Source: Candidatus Colwellbacteria bacterium RIFCSPLOWO2_02_FULL_44_20b
GTDB taxonomy: Bacteria; Patescibacteriota; Minisyncoccia; UBA6257; Colwellbacteraceae
Assembly (NCBI GenBank): GCA_001817765.1
Contig: MHIZ01000017.1
Location: forward strand, 1 to 21,331
DNA: 21,331 nt
Reading direction: 5' to 3'
Shown piece after piece: positions 4,930 to 11,900 of the stretch. The first letter of the stretch is position 1, and every line of letters begins with the position of its first letter. Under the pieces are notes generated by a model. That model made no database searches. It was not told the origin of the DNA and was given only the letters and a program-made list of their open reading frames with translations. A program made the translations under genes and the position numbers.

Positions 4930-6288
4930 ATGTTGCTTAAAAAGTTTTTTGTCGCGAGTCTTTTTCTTGCTCTTAGTTTGTCGATGGGAGTAGGACAGGC
5001 GCTTGCGCATGGAGTAGTTGATCAATCTCAGACTACGGCGTCTGTCTACGATTTCCCAACCGATGATGGATGGGAGGGACAGACGTTTACACCTACGGTT
5101 TCGAATATGATCGGGTTTGACATCGAAGTTTCTTTCGGTGTTTCTCCCGTGTTCTTTCAGATTAGAAATTTCGGAACAGACGAAATTCTCTCAACCGTTT
5201 CAGGTGTTACTTTAACTTCGGGAATAAATCACATTGATCTTCCTTCGAAGATCTTTTTCACGCCCGGAACAAAGCATTCGATTCTGAGGATCGCCGGAGG
5301 CCCAGGTTTTTCCTTTATGGGTAACCCGGGCAATCCTTACGCTGGGGGAGCGGCTATTTTCGAGGACGTTGAAGAGTCTGATTTTGGCATAGATCTTTAC
5401 TTTAAGACCTACTACGATGACAGCGATACAACGCCGCCGGATGTGCCGACGCTTCTTTTGCCGGCTGATGGATCGGTAACGAATGATTCAACGCCGACAT
5501 TTGACTGGACAGATTCGAGTGATCCAAGCGCGCCTGTAAGTTACGACTTACTTGTTGATAATGACAGCGACTTTTCATCGCCTGTTATTTCCGAGGTTGG
5601 TCTTACCGATTCAACATTCATTCCGGGATTGGCGCTTTCCGATGCTTTGTATTATTGGAAGGTACTTGCGAAGGATGCGGAGGGAAATACAAGCGCTTAC
5701 ACAACGCCATTTTCCTTCACTCTTGATTCAACATCACCAGAGACAATAATTGATTCGGTGAAGGATGGAAACGGTGCCGATATACCGGACGGAGGTTCGA
5801 CACTGTCCGACTCAGCAACGTTCGAGTTTTCGAGCACTGAGATTGCTACATTTGAATGTGATCTTGATGGGGCAGGATTTTCTTCTTGTACCAGCCCCAA
5901 GACTTACAATGGACTTGGGCTTGGTGTTCATACCTTTACAGTACGGGCGGTTGACGCGGTAGGGAATGTTGATCCGACACCAGCGGAACTTTCATGGGAG
6001 ATCATTACTCCGAAGCAGGCGATTAAGGATTTGCAACAAAAAGTTAAAGACTTAGATCTGCCTTTTGTTACGAAGATTGTTCTTAATGCCTACCTCGAAC
6101 CGACAAAGTCGCTTCTGTGCGATAATAACCAGCATAACGATATTGGTGCCTGTATCCTCTTGAAAAGTTTTGTGAAGCAGGTACAACAGTTTAGTAAACA
6201 ACCTGTGAAAACGGGTGTTACGGCGGATATAGCCGCATCTCTTATCGAAGGCGCACAAGTGATTCGCGTGGCGCTTGGCTGTCGATAA
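4930..6288 (+). CDS. Secreted Ig-like multidomain protein with FIMAH-like C-terminal domain
   Basis: This 452-residue exported protein has a signal peptide (residues 1-26, cleavage after ALA). Residues 30-162 look like a beta-sandwich. Residues 168-267 form a fibronectin-III/Ig-like domain beginning TPPDVPTLLLPADG, with the YYWKVLAKDAEGNTS segment typical of bacterial surface repeats. Residues 270-358 are a second Ig-like domain with a Cys pair, C310 and C320. Residues 360-450 are helical and resemble the FIMAH domain, with segments AIKDLQQKVKDL and LKSFVKQVQQF and a final ASLIEGAQVI; C397, C408 and C451 are additional cysteines. There is no sortase motif or anchoring helix, so it is probably released or held by other surface components. 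Such proteins are usually adhesive or bind glycans, but the ligand is unknown. Confidence 0.85.
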   Translation: MLLKKFFVASLFLALSLSMGVGQALAHGVVDQSQTTASVYDFPTDDGWEGQTFTPTVSNMIGFDIEVSFGVSPVFFQIRNFGTDEILSTVSGVTLTSGINHIDLPSKIFFTPGTKHSILRIAGGPGFSFMGNPGNPYAGGAAIFEDVEESDFGIDLYFKTYYDDSDTTPPDVPTLLLPADGSVTNDSTPTFDWTDSSDPSAPVSYDLLVDNDSDFSSPVISEVGLTDSTFIPGLALSDALYYWKVLAKDAEGNTSAYTTPFSFTLDSTSPETIIDSVKDGNGADIPDGGSTLSDSATFEFSSTEIATFECDLDGAGFSSCTSPKTYNGLGLGVHTFTVRAVDAVGNVDPTPAELSWEIITPKQAIKDLQQKVKDLDLPFVTKIVLNAYLEPTKSLLCDNNQHNDIGACILLKSFVKQVQQFSKQPVKTGVTADIAASLIEGAQVIRVALGCR

Positions 6289-6311
6289 TTTTTGTTGATA
6301 CTACTGAGTTT

Positions 6312-6345
6312 AAGACCGAGGGATAGGATTCCTCGGTCTTTTTGT
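6312..6345 (+). terminator. Intrinsic terminator after the Ig-like secreted protein
   Basis: AAGACCGAGG (6312-6321) pairs with CCTCGGTCTT (6331-6340) and a T-run follows. Confidence 0.9.
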
Positions 6346-6363
6346 TCTTTTTACTTAGGGGGG

Positions 6364-6392
6364 TTGCTTTTTCTTGTACTCTGTGCTACAGT
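6364..6392 (+). promoter_or_regulatory. Promoter of the RRM gene
   Basis: TTGCTT (6364-6369) and TACAGT (6387-6392) are separated by 17 nt, with an extended TG one base before the -10 box. The resulting leader is about 100 nt, unusually long for this window. Within it, AGAGGTC (6462-6468) is a one-mismatch relative of the AAAGGTC motif, 33 nt before the ATG. Confidence 0.6.
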
Positions 6393-6501
6393 CTGGACTT
6401 GTAGGTTTTCTTCGTTAGGGATTGCTCTAAGACAGGTTGTTTTTAGAGGATGCTCGACAGAAGAGGTCGTCCTACGAGAGTATTAACAACTTATTAGCTA
6501 G

Positions 6502-6795
6502 ATGGCGAAACGATTATACGTTGGCAGCCTGTCTTACAGCACAACTGAAGACGGTTTGCGAGACGCGTTCGCGCAGGCGGGTGCGGTTGAGTCGGCGAGT
6601 GTTATCACCGACAAAATGACCGGCCGTTCCAAAGGCTTCGGCTTTGTTGAAATGTCAAATGATGACGAGGCAACAAAGGCGATTGAAATGTGGAACGGAA
6701 AAGAGCTTGATGGCCGCAAAATCATTGTAAATGAAGCACGGCCAATGGAAGCTCGCCCTCCGCGACGTGAAGGCGGTTTCTCGCGAGGTTTTTAA
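6502..6795 (+). CDS. RRM-type RNA-binding protein
   Basis: This 97-residue protein consists almost entirely of one RNA-recognition motif. RNP2 is LYVGSL at residues 5-10 and RNP1 is KGFGFVEM at 44-51, with the aromatic residues that stack on RNA bases (Y6, F46, F48) present. A short Arg/Gly/Phe-rich tail follows and ends in GGFSRGF. Proteins of this form occur in cyanobacteria and other bacteria, act as single-stranded RNA-binding or cold-induced proteins, and work in the cytoplasm. The long leader would suit post-transcriptional control, as in cold-shock genes, but this is inference. The gene is monocistronic, with its own promoter and a terminator 11 nt after the stop. Confidence 0.95.
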   Translation: MAKRLYVGSLSYSTTEDGLRDAFAQAGAVESASVITDKMTGRSKGFGFVEMSNDDEATKAIEMWNGKELDGRKIIVNEARPMEARPPRREGGFSRGF

Positions 6796-6805
6796 CTTGC
6801 GACTC

Positions 6806-6836
6806 CAAGACCCACCCCTATCGGGTGGGTTTTGGT
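6806..6836 (+). terminator. Intrinsic terminator after the RRM gene
   Basis: CCCACCC (6811-6817) pairs with GGGTGGG (6823-6829). A flanking A-T pair extends the stem and a T-rich tail follows. Confidence 0.9.
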
Positions 6837-6854
6837 TTTTCCCTGGATCACGAT

Positions 6855-6883
6855 TTGCTTTGTATACCCCTCTGGGGTATCAT
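6855..6883 (+). promoter_or_regulatory. Promoter of csoR with CsoR operator in the spacer
   Basis: TTGCTT (6855-6860) and TATCAT (6878-6883) are 17 nt apart. Between them lies a perfect inverted repeat, ATACCCC-TCT-GGGGTAT (6864-6880), which has the form of known CsoR-family operators. It overlaps the -10 box, so bound repressor would block RNA polymerase. Seven nt after the -10 box is the A of the ATG at 6890, predicting a leaderless mRNA. Confidence 0.85.
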
Positions 6884-6889
6884 TGTTCT

Positions 6890-7162
6890 ATGCACAAAAG
6901 CATTCAACAGCGCACACTTCGACGGCTTAGGATTGTCGAGGGACAAGTACGCGGACTTCAAAAGATGGTTGAGGATGAGAAATATTGTGTTGATATCATC
7001 AATCAATCGCTCGCGGTGAAACAAGCGCTTTCGGGGGTTGAAGATTTGATTTTAGAAAACCATCTTTCAACACACGTTGTTCATCAGATGCGGAACGGGG
7101 AAGGCGCGAAGGCGACGCGCGAAGTTCTCGCTCTTTACAAACTTTCTCGGAAGAAACGTTAA
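6890..7162 (+). CDS. CsoR/RcnR-family metal-responsive repressor
   Basis: This 90-residue all-helical protein belongs to the DUF156 (CsoR/RcnR/FrmR) family of DNA-binding tetramers that release the operator when metal binds. Signature segments are LRRLRIVEGQVRGLQKM (about 10-26) and YCVDIINQS (32-40). The copper-sensing CsoR ligands are Cys-His-Cys with spacing 25 and 4. Here the positions are C33, H58 and H62, so the last Cys is His. That swap, with HLSTHVVHQ at 58-66 and H2 near the N-terminus, also resembles nickel/cobalt-sensing RcnR. Genomic context (CPH-type ATPase, Met-rich protein) favours copper. The ATG at 6890 is chosen over upstream starts because the promoter and operator end there. 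Confidence 0.9.
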   Translation: MHKSIQQRTLRRLRIVEGQVRGLQKMVEDEKYCVDIINQSLAVKQALSGVEDLILENHLSTHVVHQMRNGEGAKATREVLALYKLSRKKR

Positions 7163-7163
7163 G

Positions 7164-8009
7164 ATGTCTTACTCTATTTTTTACAAACTTGGTTTTGTAG
7201 TAATTCTCGCAGGATTACTTTTCTTTTTGCCGCTTCCTAGTATCTCAAAACAGGGCATTCCTACTGATACAGATACTGTTATTGCAGATGTTGTTTTACC
7301 GATCCGATGGGGTGAACTTGGGAAGCAGATGGTCGCGGCAGGAGTTATTGACGCAAAGAAATTTGAAAATCTTTATCTTCAACGAGGCGGCTTAAACGAG
7401 GAGGAACAACGTTTACTTTTCAGTGATGCGCAGGGGTTGGTTGTGATGACAGAAGATAACGCGTCTTATTTACTCAATCTTTTATGGGCGTTCGGTTTGG
7501 GGAATAAAAATCTGATTCTTGAGCAGGGACCGATTATGGATTCGGAGTACGGTGGCGCAGGGCGGTTTGCTTCAACGGGCGGATGGACGTTGTCTCAGGG
7601 GGATTCGATGGAGCATTACAGCATGCATCAGTTTATTGTGTTGACCGCAGAACAGCAGGCGCTTGTTGAACTAGTTTCACAAAACATTTATCGGCCGTGT
7701 TGCGGCAACTCGACGTATTTTCCCGATTGCAATCATGGTATGGCGATGCTCGGGCTTTTAGAGCTTATGGCAGTGAACGGCGCTTCAGAAGAAGAGATGT
7801 ATCGCGTTGCGCTCGCTGTTAACTCACTGTGGTTTCCTGATACGTATCGTACGATTGCCCAGTTTTTAGCAGAACAGGGAATTTCGTGGGATGAAATTGA
7901 TGCGAAAAAGGTTCTTGGATTTGCATATTCGAGCGCGAGCGGTTTTCAGTCGATCGCGGCACAAGTTACAACTCTTCCTTCGAATCAAGGAGGAAGTTGC
8001 GGAGTATAA
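7164..8009 (+). CDS. Unknown exported Cys/His protein of the metal operon
   Basis: This 281-residue protein belongs to no family I can name. Residues 9-26 are a hydrophobic signal anchor or uncleaved signal, and the rest is soluble and probably outside the membrane. Its most distinctive segment, YRPCCGNSTYFPDCNHGMAM (residues 176-195), places C179, C180, C189 and H191 close together; H151 and H155 precede it and C279 lies near the end. These residues could form a copper site, which is inference from the composition and the operon. The gene starts one base after csoR ends and is followed by copB after 9 nt, so all three are co-transcribed. The start at 7164 gives the signal anchor at the N-terminus; an upstream ATG at 7077 would overlap csoR and is rejected. 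Confidence 0.8.
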   Translation: MSYSIFYKLGFVVILAGLLFFLPLPSISKQGIPTDTDTVIADVVLPIRWGELGKQMVAAGVIDAKKFENLYLQRGGLNEEEQRLLFSDAQGLVVMTEDNASYLLNLLWAFGLGNKNLILEQGPIMDSEYGGAGRFASTGGWTLSQGDSMEHYSMHQFIVLTAEQQALVELVSQNIYRPCCGNSTYFPDCNHGMAMLGLLELMAVNGASEEEMYRVALAVNSLWFPDTYRTIAQFLAEQGISWDEIDAKKVLGFAYSSASGFQSIAAQVTTLPSNQGGSCGV

Positions 8010-8010
8010 T
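8005..8010 (+). promoter_or_regulatory. Possible internal -10 box before copB
   Basis: A perfect TATAAT overlaps the stop codon of the preceding gene and ends 8 nt before the ATG. There is no good -35 or extended element, so an internal leaderless promoter is possible but unproven. Confidence 0.35.
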
Positions 8011-8018
8011 TTATTTAT

Positions 8019-10160
8019 ATGGAACACGACCACAAACGAATTTATACGTGTCCGATGCATCTGGAGGTTCGGGCGGAACTTCCGGGGCTTTGTCCCGAAT
8101 GCGGGATGCAACTTTTGCGTGAGGAAGTAAAGGACAATCATTCTCAACAGGGGGGTGATATTGTCTTTGATAAACCCTCCTTCGCTGAAGCTACGGCGGG
8201 CAAGCATGCCGGACACAAAACACAGTCGTTTCTTCAGAAGTTTTGGGTGAGTTTTATTCTTACAATTCCTGTTGTGCTTTATTCTGATTTGCCGGAAAAA
8301 CTTTTTGATTTTGAGGCGCCTGCTTTTTCGGGATCGGCGTATATGCCGCTTATTTTCGCTTCGATTGTTTTCTTTTACGGCGGATGGGTGTTTCTTGCGG
8401 GTGCGTATCGTGAACTCAAGGCGCGCTTGCCGGGAATGATGACGCTTATCAGTCTCGCGGTTTCAACTGCCTATTTCTATAGTATTTTCGCAACGCTTTT
8501 TGAAAAAGAGGGTGTGCTTTTTTGGGAACTTACGACGCTTATTACAATTATGCTTCTCGGACATTGGGTCGAGATGAAAGCAGTTTCGAGTGCCCAAGGA
8601 GCGCTTAAAGAGCTTTCAAAACTTTTACCGGATATGGCGGAAGTTATTCGGGATGGGAAAACGTTTATAGTTTCGCTCAACGAACTCCGTATTGGAGATA
8701 TTGTTCTTATTAAACCAGGCGCGCGCGTGCCGGCTGATGGTATTGTTCGCGACGGCAGATCGCATATTGACGAGTCAATTATTACTGGCGAATCAAAACC
8801 GGTTTCAAAAGAAATCGGCAGTGAGGTCATCGCAGGGACGATCAATGGTGATGGAGTTGTGCGGGTCGAAGTTACGCGCATCGGAGAGCAGACGTTTCTC
8901 TCGGGTGTAATGCGACTTGTACAGGAAGCGCAGGCATCGAAATCACGATTGCAGACACTCGCGGATCGAGCGGCGTATTATCTTACGATTGTCGCGGTTT
9001 TTGCGGGTTTTATTACGTTTGTCGCGTGGATTTTGATGGGCGCTGGTTTTTCGAGCGCGACTGAACGGCTTGTGGCGGTGCTTGTGATTGCGTGTCCGCA
9101 CGCGTTAGGGCTTGCAGTACCCCTTGTCGCATCGATTTCAACAACAAAGGCGGCACGACACGGATTTCTTGTAAAACAGCGGTTAGCACTTGAAGCGGCA
9201 CGCGATATTCAAACAGTTCTTTTTGACAAGACGGGAACTTTGACTCAGGGAAATTATGGTGTTGAAAAGATTATTTCTGCTTCCGGTTCGGATTCAGACA
9301 TGCTTCGTTTTGCTGCTTCGGTTGATAGTCATTCAGAACATTTTGTAGCGCGAGCGATTGTTCGAGAGGCGAATAAACGGCACGTTCAGTTTCCTGAACC
9401 GAAAGATACAAGCAGGGTTCCAGGGCGAGGTATCCATGGTATTGTCGAAGATCAGGATGTATATGTTGGGGGAGAGGGAATTCTTGAAAATGCTGGCGTT
9501 ACGCTTTTGCCTGAATTCTTTCAAACCATCAGATTAGAGCAAGCTCAAGGGAAGACCGTTATTTTTGTTGTTCGAGGCGGGGAGTTGCTTGGGGCGATCG
9601 CGCTTTCTGATATTCTTCGTGAAGAATCGCGCGAGGCTATTCAAGAACTCAAGCAACTTGGTATTAAGATTGCGATGATGACGGGGGATTCGGAGGAAGT
9701 TGCGAAATGGGTGGCGGACGAGCTTCAGATCGACGAGTACTTCAGTCGTGTTTTACCCGAGGAAAAGGCGGCGAAAGTGAAACTGTTGCAATCCGAGGGG
9801 CGGAAAGTTGCGATGGTTGGCGATGGCGTGAACGACGCGCCGGCTTTGACGCAAGCAGATTTGGGAATCGCGATCGGGGCGGGGACGAATGTCGCGATTG
9901 AGTCAGCGGGAATTATTCTTGTCAAAAACGATCCGCGCGATATCGTGAAGATCATCAAGCTTTCACGAATGACGTATTCGAAAATGATCCAGAATCTTTT
10001 TTGGGCAACGGGTTATAATATTGTCGCGCTTCCGCTCGCGGCAGGAGTACTCGCTTCTCAGGGGATTGTGCTTCAGCCGGCAGTCGCGGCGCTCTTTATG
10101 TCTCTCAGCACTGTGATCGTGGCGGTTAACGCGATGTTTTTAAAATGGAGAAAAATTTGA
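8019..10160 (+). CDS. copB: Heavy-metal P1B-ATPase, CopB (CPH) type
   Basis: This 713-residue pump exports copper or silver across the membrane using ATP. The N-terminus is a heavy-metal-binding domain, YTCPMH (9-14) and CPECGM (25-30), instead of an HMA domain. Eight membrane helices are expected. The ion motif CPH (359-361) marks subgroup P1B-3. Supporting TM motifs are YN (666-667) and MSLST (694-698). The catalytic parts are complete: TGES (256-259), DKTGT (403-407), TGDS (555-558) and GDGVND (601-606). The nucleotide-domain His is present (SEH, 439-441), but the next residue is Phe instead of Pro. Residues 52-65 derive from a palindromic repeat inserted in frame between the metal domain and the first helix. 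Copper specificity is inferred from CPH and the operon. Confidence 0.95.
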   Translation: MEHDHKRIYTCPMHLEVRAELPGLCPECGMQLLREEVKDNHSQQGGDIVFDKPSFAEATAGKHAGHKTQSFLQKFWVSFILTIPVVLYSDLPEKLFDFEAPAFSGSAYMPLIFASIVFFYGGWVFLAGAYRELKARLPGMMTLISLAVSTAYFYSIFATLFEKEGVLFWELTTLITIMLLGHWVEMKAVSSAQGALKELSKLLPDMAEVIRDGKTFIVSLNELRIGDIVLIKPGARVPADGIVRDGRSHIDESIITGESKPVSKEIGSEVIAGTINGDGVVRVEVTRIGEQTFLSGVMRLVQEAQASKSRLQTLADRAAYYLTIVAVFAGFITFVAWILMGAGFSSATERLVAVLVIACPHALGLAVPLVASISTTKAARHGFLVKQRLALEAARDIQTVLFDKTGTLTQGNYGVEKIISASGSDSDMLRFAASVDSHSEHFVARAIVREANKRHVQFPEPKDTSRVPGRGIHGIVEDQDVYVGGEGILENAGVTLLPEFFQTIRLEQAQGKTVIFVVRGGELLGAIALSDILREESREAIQELKQLGIKIAMMTGDSEEVAKWVADELQIDEYFSRVLPEEKAAKVKLLQSEGRKVAMVGDGVNDAPALTQADLGIAIGAGTNVAIESAGIILVKNDPRDIVKIIKLSRMTYSKMIQNLFWATGYNIVALPLAAGVLASQGIVLQPAVAALFMSLSTVIVAVNAMFLKWRKI
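8175..8200 (+). repeat. Palindromic element inside the copB reading frame
   Basis: An imperfect palindrome opens CCCTCCTTCGC and closes GCTACGGCGGG around a TGAA loop. The same sequence, with a variant loop, occurs in non-coding DNA at 14253-14280. In frame it adds a hydrophilic linker (KPSFAEATAGKHAG) outside the conserved domains. Confidence 0.75.
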
Positions 10161-10176
10161 TGAAACAAAATTTTTC

Positions 10177-10183
10177 AAAGGTC
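10177..10183 (+). promoter_or_regulatory. AAAGGTC leader motif, copy 6
   Basis: CAAAGGTC lies 32 nt before the ATG at 10216, between copB and the Met-rich protein. No promoter is visible just upstream, so in this copy the motif is probably in the middle of an operon mRNA. Confidence 0.5.
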
Positions 10184-10215
10184 GATAATTTTAGTCCTTT
10201 AATTATTTTATATCT

Positions 10216-10812
10216 ATGAAACAAGTTCTTTTTGTCGCACTACTTCTTTTTGTTTTCGGTTTTGGTCCTTCCGAGGCGCGTGCCCAAATGATGGGACAGG
10301 GGATGATGAATGTTTCTTTTGAAGACGATGGGCATACTCTTCAAGAAGAGGCGGAAGGTAAGGAGGTATGGGAAAAGTTACAGAATAGGACAGTTGTCTG
10401 CGAAGAGCTCTCTACAGAAGATTTTGAGGTACTTGGGGAATACTTCATGGGACAACGCTTAGGAAAGTTGCATCCAGCAATGAACGCAATGATGGTTCAA
10501 CGGATGGGCGAAGAAGGGGAAGAGTTAATGCATGAGGTACTTGGCAGACAAGCAAGCGATTGCGATGTTAACTCCAGTTTTCCTGAGGCAGGAAACGATT
10601 TTCTGCCGATGATGTCTATGATGACGGGTTATCAGAGGACAGGACAGGGATTTTCATCTTCTCCTTATTCCATGATGGGCAGTTATGGCGGAATGATGGG
10701 TGGTTGGGGTACAGGATGGTCGATCCTTTGGGTGATTACCTGGGTAGCAGTTATTGGTCTTATCGTCGCCGGTATTGTTTGGCTCGTGCGGGATAGTCAT
10801 CGAAAGAAGTAG
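10216..10812 (+). CDS. Met-rich exported protein of the metal operon
   Basis: This 198-residue protein has a signal peptide (residues 1-23, cleavage after ARA), a soluble region and a C-terminal membrane helix (about 168-191) followed by a basic end. The mature part is rich in Met, with clusters such as MMGQGMMN (25-32), MNAMMVQRMG (about 89-98), and MMSMM and MMGGW near the helix. It also has two cysteines, C62 and C115. Met-rich extracytoplasmic sequences commonly bind Cu(I), and the position directly after copB makes a role in copper sequestration or delivery likely; this is inference. The middle resembles proteins I have seen next to metal genes in other uncultured bacteria, but I cannot name a family. 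A strong terminator follows. Confidence 0.85.
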   Translation: MKQVLFVALLLFVFGFGPSEARAQMMGQGMMNVSFEDDGHTLQEEAEGKEVWEKLQNRTVVCEELSTEDFEVLGEYFMGQRLGKLHPAMNAMMVQRMGEEGEELMHEVLGRQASDCDVNSSFPEAGNDFLPMMSMMTGYQRTGQGFSSSPYSMMGSYGGMMGGWGTGWSILWVITWVAVIGLIVAGIVWLVRDSHRKK

Positions 10813-10818
10813 TCAAAA

Positions 10819-10854
10819 TACCCGGGGATATTTCTTATAATCCCCGGGTTTTCC
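10819..10854 (+). terminator. Terminator of the metal operon
   Basis: ACCCGGGGA (10820-10828) pairs with TCCCCGGGT (10841-10849) across a 12-nt loop. A T-run follows. Confidence 0.92.
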
Positions 10855-10871
10855 CAAACACGATTTTACTG

Positions 10872-10877
10872 TATACT
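10872..10877 (+). promoter_or_regulatory. -10 box before the DoxX-like gene
   Basis: TATACT ends 12 nt before the ATG at 10890, predicting a 5' leader of only about 6 nt. The preceding terminator supports a new transcription unit here. Confidence 0.55.
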
Positions 10878-10889
10878 TTTTAAATAACT

Positions 10890-11384
10890 ATGGAATTTAC
10901 TTTGCGGGCTCGTTATTTCTTTGGTCTTTTACGGATTGTTATGGGGTGGACTTTTTTGTGGGCTTTTCTTGACAAGGTCTTTGGTTTGGGGTTTACAACG
11001 GAAGCTGGAAAGAGTTGGCTTGATGGCGTCTCCCCAACCTTAGGATTTTTGAAATTTGGGTCGCATGGCCCTTTTGCTTCGATTTTCCAGTCAATCGCAG
11101 GGAATGTTTTTGTTGATTGGCTTTTTATGCTCGGTCTTTTATTTTTGGGAGTGGCTTTGATTCTTGGTATCGGGACGCGGGTTGCCGGATATGCCGGAGC
11201 ACTTCTCGTGGTTCTTATGTGGCTTGCGGTGTTGCCGCCGGAGCATAATCCAGTTATCGACGAACACATTGTATACGCATTTGTACTCCTCACGCTTCCG
11301 TACGTTCAAGCGGGTCGCTACTTTGGCTTTGGGAAACGTTGGTCGGCGACCAAATTTGTTCAGAAACATCCAGTTCTTGAGTAG
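10890..11384 (+). CDS. DoxX-like membrane protein
   Basis: This 164-residue protein has four predicted membrane helices, at about residues 9-30, 73-94, 99-115 and 126-143. The opening RIVMGWTFLWAFLDKVFG segment and the later FLGVALILGIGTRVAGYAGALL are typical of the DoxX/TQO small-subunit superfamily. In some members the protein is part of a thiosulfate:quinone oxidoreductase; in most bacteria the substrate is unknown and roles in redox or envelope stress have been reported. H119, D124, E125 and H126 lie between helices and could be functional. It opens a block of membrane redox genes, with the next gene 28 nt downstream, so it is probably co-transcribed with it. Confidence 0.82.
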   Translation: MEFTLRARYFFGLLRIVMGWTFLWAFLDKVFGLGFTTEAGKSWLDGVSPTLGFLKFGSHGPFASIFQSIAGNVFVDWLFMLGLLFLGVALILGIGTRVAGYAGALLVVLMWLAVLPPEHNPVIDEHIVYAFVLLTLPYVQAGRYFGFGKRWSATKFVQKHPVLE

Positions 11385-11412
11385 TTGTTGTTTTTAGAGT
11401 AAGGTTTCACTA

Positions 11413-11820
11413 ATGAAAGTATTTCTTGCAACATTACTTCTTATCGGGTTTTCCACAATCGCATTCTGGGGTTTTTGGGGCATTCATCACTTGAGCGATA
11501 TGGGCTATGTTAACTGCCTCGCGACGCTTACCGGCAAGCAGGCGATTTGTCCGACAGGCAACGCATTTGGATTTATCGCGTTTCATCTTGAAGCGTTTCG
11601 GAGTTTTCTTTTAGAAAACCCACTTACGCTCGTACTTGGGTTTCTCTTTACTCTTTTTGCTATTTTTGTTTTTTATACTGGGGATGTTTTTTCTTCTTTT
11701 CTTCGCTCTTTCCACTCGCTTCCATTTTTATTTCTTGAATTTCAACCAACATCCTCGTATTTTAAAATGCGCCGATGGCTTGTTGTCCGTACAGAACGAG
11801 ATCCACTCTTTTCGTTGTAA
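11413..11820 (+). CDS. Unknown membrane protein with two cysteines
   Basis: This 135-residue protein has a hydrophobic N-terminal helix (about 3-24) and a second helix (about 71-91). Between them is an external or luminal loop with C35 and C46 in the arrangement NCLATLTGKQAIC. The C-terminus is aromatic and basic, with no clear domain. I do not recognise the family. The loop Cys pair fits with the neighbouring thiol-redox genes (DUF1573, CcdA, thioredoxin), as a possible substrate or partner, but this is only context. It follows the DoxX-like gene closely and precedes the DUF1573 gene by 80 nt. A hairpin with arms GCTTCGC (11822-11828) and GCGAAGC (11861-11867) lies in that gap. Confidence 0.72.
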   Translation: MKVFLATLLLIGFSTIAFWGFWGIHHLSDMGYVNCLATLTGKQAICPTGNAFGFIAFHLEAFRSFLLENPLTLVLGFLFTLFAIFVFYTGDVFSSFLRSFHSLPFLFLEFQPTSSYFKMRRWLVVRTERDPLFSL

Positions 11821-11900
11821 CGCTTCGCGATACGGAAACCTTTGTCGAAGGATTCTTTTTGCGAAGCAGACTCACCTTATCAATGGGTTTTTTTATTTCT

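Noticed and set aside
6731..6889. A 53-codon N-terminal extension of the CsoR-family gene
   Set aside because: It overlaps the end of the RRM gene and its terminator, and the promoter and operator lie inside it.
7077..7163. An upstream ATG extending the exported metal-operon protein by 29 residues
   Set aside because: It would overlap csoR and place a non-conserved basic segment before the signal anchor. The ATG at 7164 directly after csoR is more natural.
10972..10979. CAAGGTC, similar to the AAAGGTC motif, inside the DoxX-like gene
   Set aside because: It has one mismatch and is within a coding region, not before a start. The same holds for GAAGGTC at about 1683 and CAAGGTC in the intron.
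11775..11900. A longer start for the DUF1573 gene
   Set aside because: The added residues overlap the previous gene and are not signal-like. The helix starts right after ATG 11901.
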